DNA from: Falciphora oryzae
Lineage: Eukaryota > Ascomycota > Sordariomycetes > Magnaporthales > Magnaporthaceae
Reading direction: 5' to 3'
DNA: 64,000 nucleotides
NCBI GenBank assembly: GCA_000733355.1
Contig: JNVV01000049.1
Coordinates: forward strand, 58,411-122,410
In this document: piece after piece, positions 1 through 10,696 of the stretch
Position numbering within the stretch: position 1 is the stretch's first letter
Layout: each line of letters starts with the position of its first letter
Translations under genes and position numbers: made by a program
Notes under the pieces: generated by a model
The model's database searches: none
What the model was told of the DNA's origin: nothing
Seen by the model: the letters and a program-made list of their open reading frames with translations, nothing else

Positions 1-797
1 GCCTGCCCTAGGCCCCCGGGCATTGAAAATCGGCTTGGCGGCTGCGGCCAGGGGGTGATCCTCCGGAACCGTCTTTATGCGGGCCGCGAAACGGAGGCGG
101 GCTTGTTCCAAAAGCACTTCGGCGCCAGGAATGCCGGATTCGTAATGCAAAGCGTTTATCGGTATGGTTTTCCAAGCTGGAACCACTGCCCGGAGGGACG
201 CTTGTAAGGCTTTATCGACCCGTTCGATTAAATGGCCTTGCCGGGTACTTTGCTGTTGTGCCGGCTTGTACGGGTGTGGTTTAGTTTTACCCCTGTACCA
301 TACTTCGGCTCCGTATAAAGCCGTAGGGATTATAACCGTTGTAACGGCTTTATGGACCGAATGCGCCGGTATCCCCCTTATCGAGTTCGTAAGCCCCCGG
401 AGGTGGTTGGCAACGCCTTGGGCTTTTGCAACCCTATGGTTGACGTGAGGGCCAAAGTTGAGCCGTTGGTCGAAAAGGACCCCTAACCACCGTAGAGCTC
501 CTGTAGCTTGTTGTATGGTAAGGCCTTCCGCCTCAACCGGCGGGGTTGTGGTGTTTCTCCGCCTAGAGAAATGCATAAGCTCGCACTTCCCCGGGTCGAA
601 AGCCACTTTATTAGCCCTTCCCCAACGGAGGATTTCCGTTACCGTAGCCCCTGCTTTACGGGAGCACTCCTCCGGGGTGCCTCCCGTTACGCAAATGCCT
701 ATGTCGTCCGCATATCCGTACCTGACCGCTTTTGCTTTGGGTAGGATTTCGGCTATATAAAGCATAAACAGGACCGGCGATGCCGGTGACCCTTGGG
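1..797 (-). mobile_element. 5'-truncated LINE (Tad-like), reverse transcriptase C-terminal part
   Basis: On the minus strand this encodes the second half of a non-LTR reverse transcriptase. A QGSPASP-type motif is read just below position 790, followed by the catalytic YADD motif at about 709-720 and the thumb region running to the window edge. The frame is open for several hundred bases. At about 797 the sequence switches abruptly to the 3' part of another LINE, so this copy is truncated at its 5' side there. RNase H fragments near 36.5 and 38 kb may belong to the same family, but I cannot show overlap. Confidence 0.75.
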
Positions 798-1847
798 GTT
801 ATCGGGCGCATTAGGTTAATACGTGCTACGCTATTTCCCTTTATCCGCTGCCACATTCGCATAATGGCGTCGCCGCGTCAGGTACGCCTTTGCTAAATAG
901 GAACGAATTTAGCCCTAGTTTTTCCGTTTTAATTTAAATTGCTACCGAGCTATGTGCCTTTGGCATCTTTTCGTGGTATTTAACCATCTTTCCCGTAAAT
1001 AAGGGGTTGTCCGCTGGGCACGCGGTCTTATACCGGTTCGCTTTCTTCGCTGTTGCCGTCGTGTTGGCCATTCTCAACTTTTATTCCATTGTTACGTTGG
1101 GGTTTTAGCGCTTTGCGTGCTTGTGTTTGGATTTCCAATCCTTTCCGTAAGGGACGGGTGCTCGTTTCGGTTTTGGCGCTATTTCGGGCCGGTCCTATCG
1201 TATTGCCCACTCTTTTTTCGCTTGTCCGCTTTAGGGGTGGGGCTTTTTTTTCGTTTTTTATAGCCGAATCTTTAAAAACGGTCCGCTACCTTCGCTATCA
1301 TTTCGTTAATGCGCTGCGTTATCCCGGTTTTTTCCCACCTGTTTTCCGTGTTTATAACCTTTTCGTTTAAGTATAAGTCCAAGGGCGGCACGTGGGTTTC
1401 TATTTCGAGGTGTGCTAGCGAGGTTGCTTTGTAAGCTCCAGCCACCACTTTAAAATATGCTTTTTGTTTTTTCGCCATTTTTTTGGCTGCGCCCCGGGGC
1501 CGACCTCGGGGTTCCGTTAATAGGTGGTAGGCTGCCGCTCCATAAGCCAATGCACTGCGGCACACGACCGCGTACAGTTGCTTCGCGCGTGCGAGGCTGC
1601 TTCCCCACGTTGCCGCCGCGAGTTTTATTACCGCAAACTGCTATCTTTTTTATTTGCCCCTTGCTTGTTTGGTATAGGCGTTAAAGTTTAGCTTGTGGTT
1701 TAGCTAAACTCTTAGGAATTTCGCCGATAGCGTTGGTTGCACTTGTGTATTTCCGGTACGGACCCGGGTCCGGTCCAAGGTTTTGGTAAAATAGAGCAGC
1801 TCAGTTTTGGCCGCGTTGAACGTTATTCCTGTTTTTTTTGCCCATGT

Positions 1848-2309
1848 TTAGCACGTGTCCCAGGCCCGTTCCAGCAGCCGGGCCGTTTCCGCCGTGGTTC
1901 CCCCTACTGCTAAAAGGTTGGTGTCGTCGGCGAAGCCGACCACCGTTATCCCTAATATTTCTTCCAATTTGTCGTAAAGCGACGCGATGTATAGGATAAA
2001 CAGTATGGGTGAAAGTGGTGAACTTTGTGGTACTCCTGCTGTTATTTGTATAGGCGTAAACGTGTCTCCATCGAACCGGAGCCGGGCCGTCCTGCCTATC
2101 AGCCAGCTTTTAATCCACCTGACTGTTTTTAGCGGGAATCCTTGTTTTCGTAAAGTGTTAAAAAGTCTGGTATGGTTAACGTTATCGAACGCTTTTAATA
2201 GGTCGAGCTGCAGTAGCGAGGCTGTAGCGCTGTGGTTCCACGCCGTTATTACGGTTTCTATCACTTGTCTAATAGCGAGCTCGGTGCTGCGTTTCCCTCT
2301 ATTGCCCAT
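1848..2309 (-). pseudogene. LINE reverse transcriptase core (partial frame)
   Basis: 153-codon open segment with classic non-LTR RT blocks: LQLDLLKAFDNVNH (first catalytic Asp), GVPQSSPLSPILF and VGFADDTNLLA (FADD box). It is preceded by a separate open piece (2663-2415) holding the fingers region, APGADNLPNGLLK. Stops lie between the pieces, so no functional polymerase can be made from this copy. Confidence 0.8.
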
Positions 2310-3991
2310 TTGCCCTTCCGGTAGTAGTCCTCTTTTTTCCGCCTCGGTAGCGATCCGTATTCTTACGATCGCTTTTATAACTTTGGATATAAACGAAAGG
2401 AGTGCGATCGGTCGCTACCCCCCTACTGTCTTTTTATCCTCCGTGCTTTTTCCTGGTTTAGGGAGTACCACCGTTAGTGCGTCCCGGAAGCGCTTTGGGA
2501 AGTACTCGAGTTCGAAGCTAGCGTTGGCTATTTTGGAAATAGCTTCCCAGCATGGTTCCCCGCACGTTTTTAGTAGTCCGTTCGGTAGGTTGTCTGCTCC
2601 CGGGGCTTTCCAGTTCCGGGTTTTTTTTAAAGCCGCTAGTATTTCGTCGCTTTTGGGGTCCATTAGGTGTTCGATTGGAATTGGGTTGGTGAAAGTGTAG
2701 TTTTCGAACGTGGTGTCCCCGATGTTTGTCAGGTCCGCTTCCGGGCTGGGGTAGAACTTGGCTGCCAGGATTATCGCCTTGTCTGCGTGGGAGTTCGCTG
2801 GCCCCTGGTTTCCTCCTTCGGGCCGGTTCAGGTCTGGTAGCCTGGTTGGGTCTTTTCTTTTATGGCTTCGCAGTTTCGCCTATCGTTCGACGTTTTAAAA
2901 AATAGGCTTAAGGTCCTGTTTTATTGACGCTTCCATAATAAACTCCCTTTAGTGTGCGTTAAAGGCCTTCCTTTTTTCCCTAATAAAGGCTTTATCGGCT
3001 GCTTTCAGTTCCTCGTAGCTTTTTTGTATTTTTAGCCGTATATGTACGCGTCGGCACCGCTTCGTTTTTTTAGCTAGTTTCGTAAGCGTCGAGTTCCAGT
3101 ACGGTGCTGGTTTGAAATTTGTTGTGGCTTTTCGTTTTGGTGCCAGCTCGTCAGCGATTTGGGTCAGTTGGTTTATCAATATGTCCACCTGGTTGTTTAT
3201 ATCGTCTAGCGTTTCCATATCTTCGATTTCAATATATTGTTTAGCCAGCTGCAGCGCTTTTCTTTTGTCGTTTTTAAAGTCGGTGTTAACCTTTTTCCAC
3301 ACCCATTTTTCCGCCTTCCTTTTACAAAGCGGCTCCGCTTCGTAATCGACCGAAATCATTTAGGGGTAGTGGTCCGACCCCCCTATCTCGTCGTCCCTGC
3401 CCTCGTATCTAACAACTAAAGTATCGGATATCTACGCGTAATCGATAGTGCTTTCTCGTTCGCCGAACCTTTTTTTTATTATTTCCCCGTAAGGCGTCGC
3501 TAGTTCGAGCCGTTACCGGTGCGCTAGCGCAAGTAATAGCTCGGACCTAGCGTCTTTCCGATTATGTATGTCCCACATTGGGTAGTACATGTTGAAATCC
3601 CCTACTAGTACGGCGTAATTCCGAGGCGGTGTTGCTTCGATTTCGGTTAAAGGGGTGTGCCATTTTCCTAATGCTCGGGGGTTTAGCGAATATATTGAGT
3701 AGATGTCGATGTTCTTTATTGGGGTTTATAATGTAATTGCTACCCAATCGTGTCCGCTCCGGCTTCTCCACGTTGCCGGGTCTAATCGTTAGTGGACGTA
3801 TAGTGCTGCGTTCGATTTTGTATTTGTTTGGTAATATACCAGCTCGTAATTGCATCCGGCCGGTCTTTTCGGGTTTCCGTGCCGGTCCAGCTCCGGTTTT
3901 TGTATAGCTATTATGTCGTATTCCTTTCTGCTAAAAAGCGGTATATCTCCTTTTCCGTTTCCTTTTCCCATATTCCAGTATAGGATTGTTA

Positions 3992-4485
3992 TTACCATGG
4001 GGATTCTAATAAGCGTCTTTGTGCGTCGAACGGGATTGTGCTATCTCTGATCGGTAGCGGCTCGGATGAGGGTGGCGGCTCCAACGGGGCCGGTGCTCGT
4101 CCTTGTCTTTCGGCTGCTTCTGTTTGAACTTGTTCGTCTGTCGAAATTGGGGGTTGGGCTAGCCGGGAGCTCGCTTTGGGGGCGTAGTTGGTTGTGGGTG
4201 GCGGTCGTGTGGCGGTCCGGCCCCTGGGTGACTGCGAGTCTTTGCGGGGTCTGCCTGGTCCTCGGCGGCCGGGGGTCCGGGTTGGGGAGTCGTTGTCCGT
4301 GTCTGAGTTTTGTTTGCGCCTTTTGCTGGGGCTCGGTAGTCCTCCGGTGCCGGGGGGTATTCGCGTTTGGAAGATGGGGAAGGTGGTGGTGGTGGTTTGC
4401 TTGGGGGCTGATCTTTCTAGCATAAATCTCCTCGGCCGGTTCTGATATGCTTCTCTCGCTTTCCCGATCGCCCGCTGCGCTACTT
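3992..4485 (-). CDS. LINE ORF1 protein (partial, 5' end lost)
   Basis: Open frame of about 165 codons with a basic, Pro/Ser/Thr-rich composition and an AT-hook-like RRGPGRPRK core, which fits a nucleic-acid-binding LINE ORF1 product. No zinc knuckle is visible. The frame formally continues to an ATG at 4522, but bases 4486-4522 belong to the adjacent palindromic element, so the true start is lost. The stop overlaps the start of the endonuclease ORF. Confidence 0.55.
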
Positions 4486-4812
4486 CGAAATTAACCAAAT
4501 TTAAACAAACTATATTTAACAATGTAAAAAATTTAATTTAATTTTCTTGGATTTTTATTATTACTCCTTTAAGGTTAGTTCGTAACACTTTATATTGCAC
4601 TGTGTAAATGTGCAAACTAACCCTAAAGGAGTAATAATAAAAATCTAAGAAAATTAAATTAAATTTTTTACATTGTTAAATATAATTTGTTTAAATTTGG
4701 TTGATTTTAGGCTTAAATTGAGTGAGTTATTTAATTGAAAAAAAACGCCGTTTAATATGCATTTTGCAGGTGTGTTGCTCGCTTATGTGTGTCGCTCGCT
4801 TATGAACCACGT
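4486..4812. mobile_element. palindromic element E-A (TA-target, 17-bp iterons), left end lost
   Basis: Two complementary arms flank a loop at about 4572-4625. The right side contains the motif GCCGTTTAATATG, then two 17-bp-spaced repeats with the core GCTCGCTT (4770-4803), and ends in ACCACGT followed by TA at 4813-4814, inside the gypsy pol. Its left end is replaced by the 5' side of the LINE. Other members are at 36963, 45161 and 45291. It has no coding capacity and is presumably mobilised by a transposase encoded elsewhere. Confidence 0.75.
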
Positions 4813-4814
4813 TA

Positions 4815-7160
4815 TAAATTGACGGTAGCTTTAAACGAGGCTTCGGCGTTATAGCCTTTTACGTTAAAAAAGGCTACAATTAGGACCGTTTAACTAAAAC
4901 GATCCCGGCTTACGCCATCGAGCCGATTATATTTATCTCCCGTTATTTGTATAAAAAGGAATTTAGCTATTGTGACGGTCCGGGTGGCTGTCGCACGCGC
5001 CTATATGAACCTCATGTTGAGTCATGTTCCACATGACTTGGCATCGTACCCTTTTGGGGGTGTGTGCCGTAGTGGGGAGGGTTCATTCCATTCGTTACAG
5101 CTATAATCCTTCGGAATTTAAAATCGCATGCTTTATTTAGGCCTGCAAAACCATACGTACGACGTTACATTCGAGCAACAAAAAAATCCTCGTTTTTACG
5201 GACCACAAATCGACTGTAGGTATCGTTAACCGTATTACCTTGCTAACGTCGTCAACTAAACGTATTAACCGGCGCCTAATTAACGCGTTAATTTGCCTTT
5301 CCAAATACGACCTCAAGGTATTGCACATCCCAAGCAAGATAAATTTTGTTCTAAACGCCTTATTACGTTTGCTTACGGCGACCGATAACGAGGACCGGCA
5401 AAAAACAACGGTACCGACATTTGATTCGATGTACGATTACGTTATAATTATCGCCGAAACCCGAATAGCCGAAATAATTCGCTAGCGATTTGCAAAAAGC
5501 TATATCGAAAACCTAATTTATCGCAAAATCATGCTTAATTTGGCTACTTTTTAGGGGTTTAAGTGTAAAGTTAAAGGCAACGAGGCCGTTGCTAATGCTT
5601 CCAAAATCGGGTATCCTTTCCGTATAGCTAATTATCTTCTCTACTTACGGGATAACGACGGCCACGAACGCCTTGTAATCCCGAAACCCCTAATTGCGGA
5701 TTATTTACGGGAGGTCTACGACGATAGACATTACTTCAGCCGATTCCGGATGCTTAACGCCTTTAAGGACGTACATTTCCGAGCAAAGAAACGTCAGGTC
5801 GAACAATATATTAGCAAATGCTATAAGTGTGGCATAAATCGATAAAACAACCAGCTTCCTATTGGAACCCTTTAACCCATTTAGGCCCTTTTTGAGCCCT
5901 TAAGCACTATTATCATGGATTTCGTAACTGCACTCCCTGTGGTCCCTTTGGAAGGCACCCTTTGGTCTTAGCGGAAATTTAACTCCTATAATGCGCTATT
6001 AACAGTCATTTGCAAAACCTCTAAACGTACCCTAATTATCCCTAGCTATAACGAATACACGGCACGAATATAGGGTAAACAATTTGGCCGCCAGCTATTT
6101 CTAGCCGATTGGTCCTGCCTTAAAGCAATTATTTCCGATAGGAACCCTAAATTCACTTCCGCTTTTTGGAATAGCCTATGGCGTACTTTTAGGACCCGCT
6201 TACAAATAATAGCAGCCTACCACCCCCAGGCTAGTGGGCAATCCGAACGCAAAAACTAAACCGTTAAGCTGGCTATCCGTCATCATTCAGCTACGACAAA
6301 CGACCCCTGGGTCAACGTTATCCCTTTTTTGTAATGAAATTTAAACAATGCTACTACGACGGCTTTTAGCTATAGCCCCCACGAGTACTTGTTTAAATTT
6401 AAAATCCCCGGACCTTTAGAACTTACAGCCTCCGCACGAATTCCCTAAAAAGTTGCAAAGCTCCGCTTTATACGTAAGCACCTCTGCAAAAACGCTCTAT
6501 TTGCGATAAACGTCGCAACCGCCGAACAAAAGCGCATTTATAACTCTAAACACCGTTACAAAAAGTTCAATATCAGCGATAAAATCTAGCTCACTATAGG
6601 CTATTACAAAACTAAAAGCAAGCACTTCGTTAATAAAAAAAAGCTCAAGCGATAGGGACTGTATACTATCGTTCGCAAAGTTTCCCCTTTGGCTTATAAG
6701 CTTAACTTTTCTAACACCTTTACTAAAATATACCCGGTTATTAGTATCCAGCACCTCACTCGCTATGACTGCAACGACGATCCTTTCCAACGCGTACCTC
6801 CGCCTCCGGGCCTTATCAAGTACGATAACGATAAAAAAAAATCGACCCCGACGCCTACTTCGAAAAGGGCGATATTTTTAAAGTGGATAAGGTCCTCGAC
6901 CGCGAGGATACCAAACTAAAATCTAGAGTTATCCGCACTAAATATTTAATGCGCTAAAAGGGTTACGGCCTTAAAGGAAACATTTGGGAGCCTTTGGAAA
7001 AGCTTAGCAACGCGGCTAATGCTATCAAAAAGTACGAAAACCGCCAGGCTGAAGCCCGGACCCTCGAAGGCAATAGGGCCAAAGCCAAGGTCAAGGTTAA
7101 GGCCCAGGCTCAGGCAAAGCCTTTGAGGCGTTCCGCACGTAAGGCAAACAAGGATTAAGA
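4815..7160 (+). pseudogene. Ty3/gypsy pol remnant: RNase H, integrase, chromodomain
   Basis: Plus-strand conceptual translation gives a gypsy RNase H (DGSFKRGFG start, then TDHKSTVGIVN and RRLINALICLSKYDLKV), an integrase zinc-binding and core region (HYFSRFRMLNAF, later AAYHPQASGQSER) and a C-terminal chromodomain (about 6865-7060: KVDKVLDRE and KGYGLKGNIWEPLE) followed by a basic tail ending at 7158. This is the chromovirus architecture. More than ten stops interrupt it, many at expected Trp or Gln codons. Gag, protease and most of RT are missing upstream, where an E element adjoins. A solo LTR (4971-5099) interrupts the RNase H in frame. Confidence 0.85.
4971..5099. repeat. 129-bp solo LTR with 5-bp target duplication
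   Basis: Begins TGTGACG and ends CGTTACA (inverted ends) and is flanked by the direct repeat GCTAT (4966-4970 and 5100-5104). Removing it together with one GCTAT rejoins the gypsy RNase H reading frame. It is not similar to the other LTRs in the window. Confidence 0.75.
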
Positions 7161-7242
7161 ACCTTATTAATTATATTCACCCCTTTTATATACAATAGTT
7201 ATTTCCCTAAGGACAGGGAATTCCTTTTCATGCGCCGGCATT

Positions 7243-7452
7243 TGTTACAGCCGGTAGGAGGTGGAAGAGGCCCACTAGTGGGGCAGGGAGACCCCAACCT
7301 TTATCGGCACGATAAAGGAGGTAAGGCTCCTGCAAAGTTTTCTCTGCAGGCCTGCCCGCCCGGCTTCCGGCCTCCTACTCTCTCCTGTACATTATCCTAC
7401 CTTACCACAGATATCGCAATTGAACCAGTCCCCCCTACTGTTTACGATAACA
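7243..7452. repeat. probable 3' LTR of the gypsy element
   Basis: Lies 83 bp after the chromodomain stop. It begins TGTTACAG and ends GATAACA, giving matching TGTTA/TAACA ends. No second copy exists in the window because the 5' part of the element is missing, so the boundaries rest only on the terminal inverted repeat and position. Confidence 0.4.
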
Positions 7453-7480
7453 GGAAACAGGGAATAGGAAAAAGAAGGAG

Positions 7481-8982
7481 CTAGTTGTCCCGGGGAGCCC
7501 ACATAGGGATAATGTCTCGAACCAAGTCGCCGTTCTCCAGGTGCGGCTGCCCGTTATAGCGCCAGTAAATAGAGCCGTCGTTAACGTCAACCTCGCGGTC
7601 AAAACCCTGGCCGTCCCCGTTTTGGGGGTGTTGATAGCTAAACGCGCCGTTGCCGTGGGAGAAGACGGGCAGGCCGGTGTACAACTCGCGATACTGCGGC
7701 GCGAAGCCATTGACGGATAAACCGTCGATCGCATAAAGACCCTGGCAGCGGCGGAAGCCCTGGACGAGCAGGCGGTGGAGACCCTCGCGCAGCGTGCAGC
7801 CGTCTGCTCCGTTTAGCCGCGGTATGACCCAGCAGTCGACCTTGCACTCCTCCCGTGCGATATCTTGGGGCCTGTCTGCGCGGAACTACAGCAGCAGTAG
7901 GGTTTTGCCGTCGAAGCAGAAGACCTGAGGGCAATTGTACTTGCGCATATCTGGGTTCCGCATTGCTCGTTAGCCGGACGTCAGGGAACAGAACAAAGGA
8001 CAGGGTTGGAAAACATGATAGGAGAACAAGGTAAAAGAACAGGCTTCGGGACGGGAAAGGGAATAAAATGAAGGAAAAGGATGAGGGAATAGGGAAGGAA
8101 ACAGGATAATAAAACAGGGTAAGGGGATAGGATAAAAAAGGTTAATAAAACCATAGGATAAGGGAATGGGAAAGGGAATAAAAAACAGGAACAGGAAAGA
8201 AATAAAAGAAGAAAAAAGAAAAGAGAGAGGGAGAGAGAGAGAGTATGGTACGGACCCTCGAAGCTCTCTCGAAAGCGACTTGGAGGTCCTGAGGATGCCG
8301 TCCTGCCATTCATCGGGGTCGATAAGGTTCCTTTTAAATTCGCCGATAACGAGGGGGTGCCTGTCCCCAAACGTCAGCGAGTAAGTAACGTCGACCGTCT
8401 CTTGAGCGGACCCATCCCGCGGTTTAGCTTCACAAGTTTGCAAAGCCGCTGGGTTTTCGTTCCACGCGGCTAGCACGACGTTTGAGACTTCTGTGTGAAA
8501 CCAGAGAGCCATGTCAGACTCGGTGTCGAGGCGGTGACACCGCTGGTTGGGCCGCTGGCCGGACACGTTTAGCCTCAGCTGGTCGTCGGCGAAGGGCGGG
8601 AGCAAGGCGTCCCAATTGGCGAAAGTTACTGGTATGTTGTTTCCGTCCTGGACGATGTGAGTGTGTACCGCCATGCTAGTGATAGTTTTGTAATTCCTAG
8701 CCCACGGCTTGTCCGTTCCTGTTCTATAACCCGTAATATGGGCGTAGTTGTCTGGGATCTCCCGGAGCTGAGTAAAGGGCACCGCCATGGTTGATGGCTG
8801 GGAGGATTGGGAATAGGATAGGGACAGGGTAGGGGAACTGGATAAAAGAGAAAAATAAGGAGAACGGGATAGTGGAACAGGATAGGGGAACGGGGATAAT
8901 GAGGAAAGAAATAGAAAAGGACATAAGCGCGTACTTGCAGCAGTGATTCGCCGGTGAACGTCGCGGGGGCAGTTGGTAGCAA
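7481..8982 (-). pseudogene. PD-(D/E)XK nuclease-like fungal protein, broken
   Basis: The main exon (8797-8252) includes MAVPFTQLREIP, an acidic stretch (PFADDQLRLN), SDMALWFHTEVSNVVLAAW and VDVTYSLTFGDRHPLVIGEFKR. The spacing of that Asp and the following GEFK (E-x-K) resembles a PD-(D/E)XK restriction-endonuclease fold of the kind found in fungal kinase-associated and Crinkler-like proteins; this is inference from motif shape. The last exon (7950-7481) continues through NCPQVFCFDGKTLLLL, then an in-frame TAG at 7886-7888 where the frame otherwise runs open to MWAPRDN at 7481. An upstream exon ends at 8935 (intron 8934-8798). No canonical donor restores the frame across the intron at about 8251-7951. 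I call it a pseudogene. Confidence 0.6.
7951..8251 (-). repeat. purine-rich low-complexity intron
   Basis: Mostly (on the plus strand) GGGATAGG/GGAACAGG-like degenerate purine repeats plus a (GA)n run at 8222-8243. It starts with GTACC and ends in a GCTAAC branch site and CAG acceptor on the minus strand. The intron at 8934-8798 of the same gene has closely similar composition. Confidence 0.6.
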
Positions 8983-9032
8983 TTGCCTAAGACCTGAAAC
9001 ACTCTAAGCGCCCAGTGCTCCGTGGTAACAAC

Positions 9033-9407
9033 TAGGACCAACAGTAGGCTCGTTAGTCCCCCGCACCTCCGGCCGGGCCCAGGGGAGGTCCCGAGGACCC
9101 CCCCGCTCAACCCGGCCTTGCCCCTTTTCCGGCACACCCGCCGGTCGACAGCATCACTACCACTCGCAGCGCTTCACAACGCCCCGGCGTATATACATAC
9201 GCCCTACCGCCGATCGCCCGCTCACTAACAAGGAGCGCCGGAATGCGGCCCGACTTCCGTGTGCCTACGGGTTTAATCTGCTAGCCGCCTTAATAGCAAC
9301 ATGTAGCCTAGTGTTAAGCTTAGGTAGCGCTAGCACGTCATATGCCCCTTGGGAGGCAGGGACTGGTAGATCCCGATATAATGACGTTAAATATACTCTC
9401 TCTCTCT
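9033..9407 (+). mobile_element. 5'-truncated LINE copy (3' UTR only) with 15-bp target duplication
   Basis: About 375 bp homologous to the LINE 3' ends at 23245, 35275(-) and 38600. It begins with the AGGACCAACAGTAGG hairpin and ends in a (CT)n run. The 15-bp sequence CTCCGTGGTAACAAC occurs immediately before (9018-9032) and after it (9408-9422), a clear target-site duplication from target-primed reverse transcription. Confidence 0.85.
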
Positions 9408-9603
9408 CTCCGTGGTAACAACGTTGGTGGTCCCTACCTAACCGACCAAACAGGCTGCGCCGGATGTGATGTGACGAGGAAAGCGCACGTTTGTGTATCC
9501 AAGCAAGCGGTACGCAATCGCATACACAAGACGCAAACGGGGCTGCGCACTTTTCTTCGGCCGACCTGCACCAGAATTTGCTATTGCCGTAAATAATAGG
9601 TGG

Positions 9604-10287
9604 TTATCCTTGCATCTGCGGTGATGTTAGTTTTTGGCCAGGGAGGACCCCCCAGGGAATGCCGTCGGGAAAGCGATTGTGGCGGTCTATATACATGCGC
9701 AAAACCCTACGGGCGCAGGTAAGCACCCAATACTTCGCACCCTCGCCCGCTTGTACCCACTCCGACGTGTCGAAGTCGATAAGCATGATCCTATCGTTAA
9801 ACACGTGCACGTTGTCAGGTTTCGCGTCGCTGTGTCCGACTCCGGCGTCGACGAGGGCTTGGTACGCCTCCAACAACTTTTTCCTAACGCTGTCGATCGG
9901 GAGGGATCCCGCTTCCGGCTCGTCCAGCGGGGCTCCGCCGATGTCCGACATAATGAGCGCGCGCCTCCTGACTTTGTCCGTGCCCGGGTACTCGACCTGG
10001 CCGTAAAGCTTCGGCACGACGCGTCCGCCCAGGGGGGCCAGGAGCCCGTAAATGTCCACCTCGTTGTTAAATTCTTCCACCCAGTTGGGTTTTTCCCTTT
10101 TCATAACGATGCGGTCGGGCAGGAACCACTCGGGCCATCGCGCTTCGAGGCGCCCTTTCCACGCCGCGGGGAGGCGAGAAAGGCGATCAAAGAGTCGGCT
10201 TATTGTATTCGGCAGCACGCGCAGGAATACCACGTTCGGGTGGTGGTCGCACACTTTCCCATGCGCCGCAACTCGCCGGGTGCCCAA
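9604..10287 (-). CDS. protein-kinase-like protein (fungal type)
   Basis: An open frame of 227 codons with kinase landmarks in order: a candidate ATP-site lysine in VMKREKPNW; a candidate helix-C glutamate in EEFNNEVDIY; the hinge-like stretch RRALIMSDIGG; a catalytic-loop match GHSDAKPDN; and LIDFDTSEW where typical kinases have DFG. The HSDAKPDN and DFD variants are common in fungus-specific kinase-like families and leave activity uncertain. The N-lobe glycine loop is not evident and the first codons are poor, so an upstream exon is likely; a degenerate Thr/Ala-rich repeat at 10370-10450 may be its decayed 5' part. It lies just upstream of the nuclease-like pseudogene on the same strand, with only a LINE between. 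Kinase and nuclease-like domains are often paired in fungi, but I cannot show they were one gene. Confidence 0.6.
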   Translation of the reverse strand: MGTRRVAAHGKVCDHHPNVVFLRVLPNTISRLFDRLSRLPAAWKGRLEARWPEWFLPDRIVMKREKPNWVEEFNNEVDIYGLLAPLGGRVVPKLYGQVEYPGTDKVRRRALIMSDIGGAPLDEPEAGSLPIDSVRKKLLEAYQALVDAGVGHSDAKPDNVHVFNDRIMLIDFDTSEWVQAGEGAKYWVLTCARRVLRMYIDRHNRFPDGIPWGVLPGQKLTSPQMQG

Positions 10288-10696
10288 GCAAAAATTCTGT
10301 TCCGGAACAGCGTGTTAGTAGGAGAAAGTTGCCAAGGTAGCCAGCATCCAAGGGCTAAGGTGACTGACGAAATCGGTTTCCAAGCCGGTGTCGCGGTCAG
10401 AGCCGGTGTCGCGGTCAGTGTCAACGTCGCGGTTAGTGTCGACGTCGGTTTTGGAGCTAAGTGGAAGGAGGGGCTGTGTTTCGGGATGCACCGTGGCGAA
10501 ACTTGCGTTGTGAAGTGTAAAGGAAGCAAGAAAACAGTGGAGGGCGAGGTCGCGCGTAATTAAAGCGACGTGCTGTGGCCCCTGTGCAGCCTACAAGCGC
10601 TCAGTGACGGCTGGACCCACGCAAGGGCCTAATCGGCGACGCTGGTTAGCGCGGATGCCAAATGTGAAGCGTCTAGCAGGCCAATCAGGGGAGGAG

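Larger units (their letters stand above)
798..4485 (-). mobile_element. degenerate full-length-type LINE (ORF1, endonuclease, RT, C-terminal Cys/His region)
   Basis: Reading down the minus strand: a basic, proline-rich ORF1 with an AT-hook-like RRGPGRPRK motif (4522-3992); the N-terminus of an endonuclease/exonuclease/phosphatase domain (3998-3400); an RT core (2663-1848) with a GVPQSSPLSP motif and FADD in place of YADD; a post-RT region (1565-1272); and a C-terminal region (1070-800) homologous to 45050-44790. The ORF1 stop and ORF2 start overlap in the string ATGGTAA near 3994-3998, which would suit coupled translation. Many stops and frameshifts interrupt ORF2. Compared with 44790-45050, the shared region carries about two dozen changes, nearly all C-to-T or G-to-A in this copy. 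Confidence 0.8.

Noticed and set aside
9033..9407. Independent SINE family
   Set aside because: The same sequence follows the LINE RNase H ORF at 36423-35270(-) and 37951-38983, so these are 5'-truncated LINE 3' ends.
9634..10563. 309-codon plus-strand open frame
   Set aside because: It lies opposite the kinase-like frame, whose motifs are recognisable; this frame has Val/Arg-rich shadow composition and no domain.
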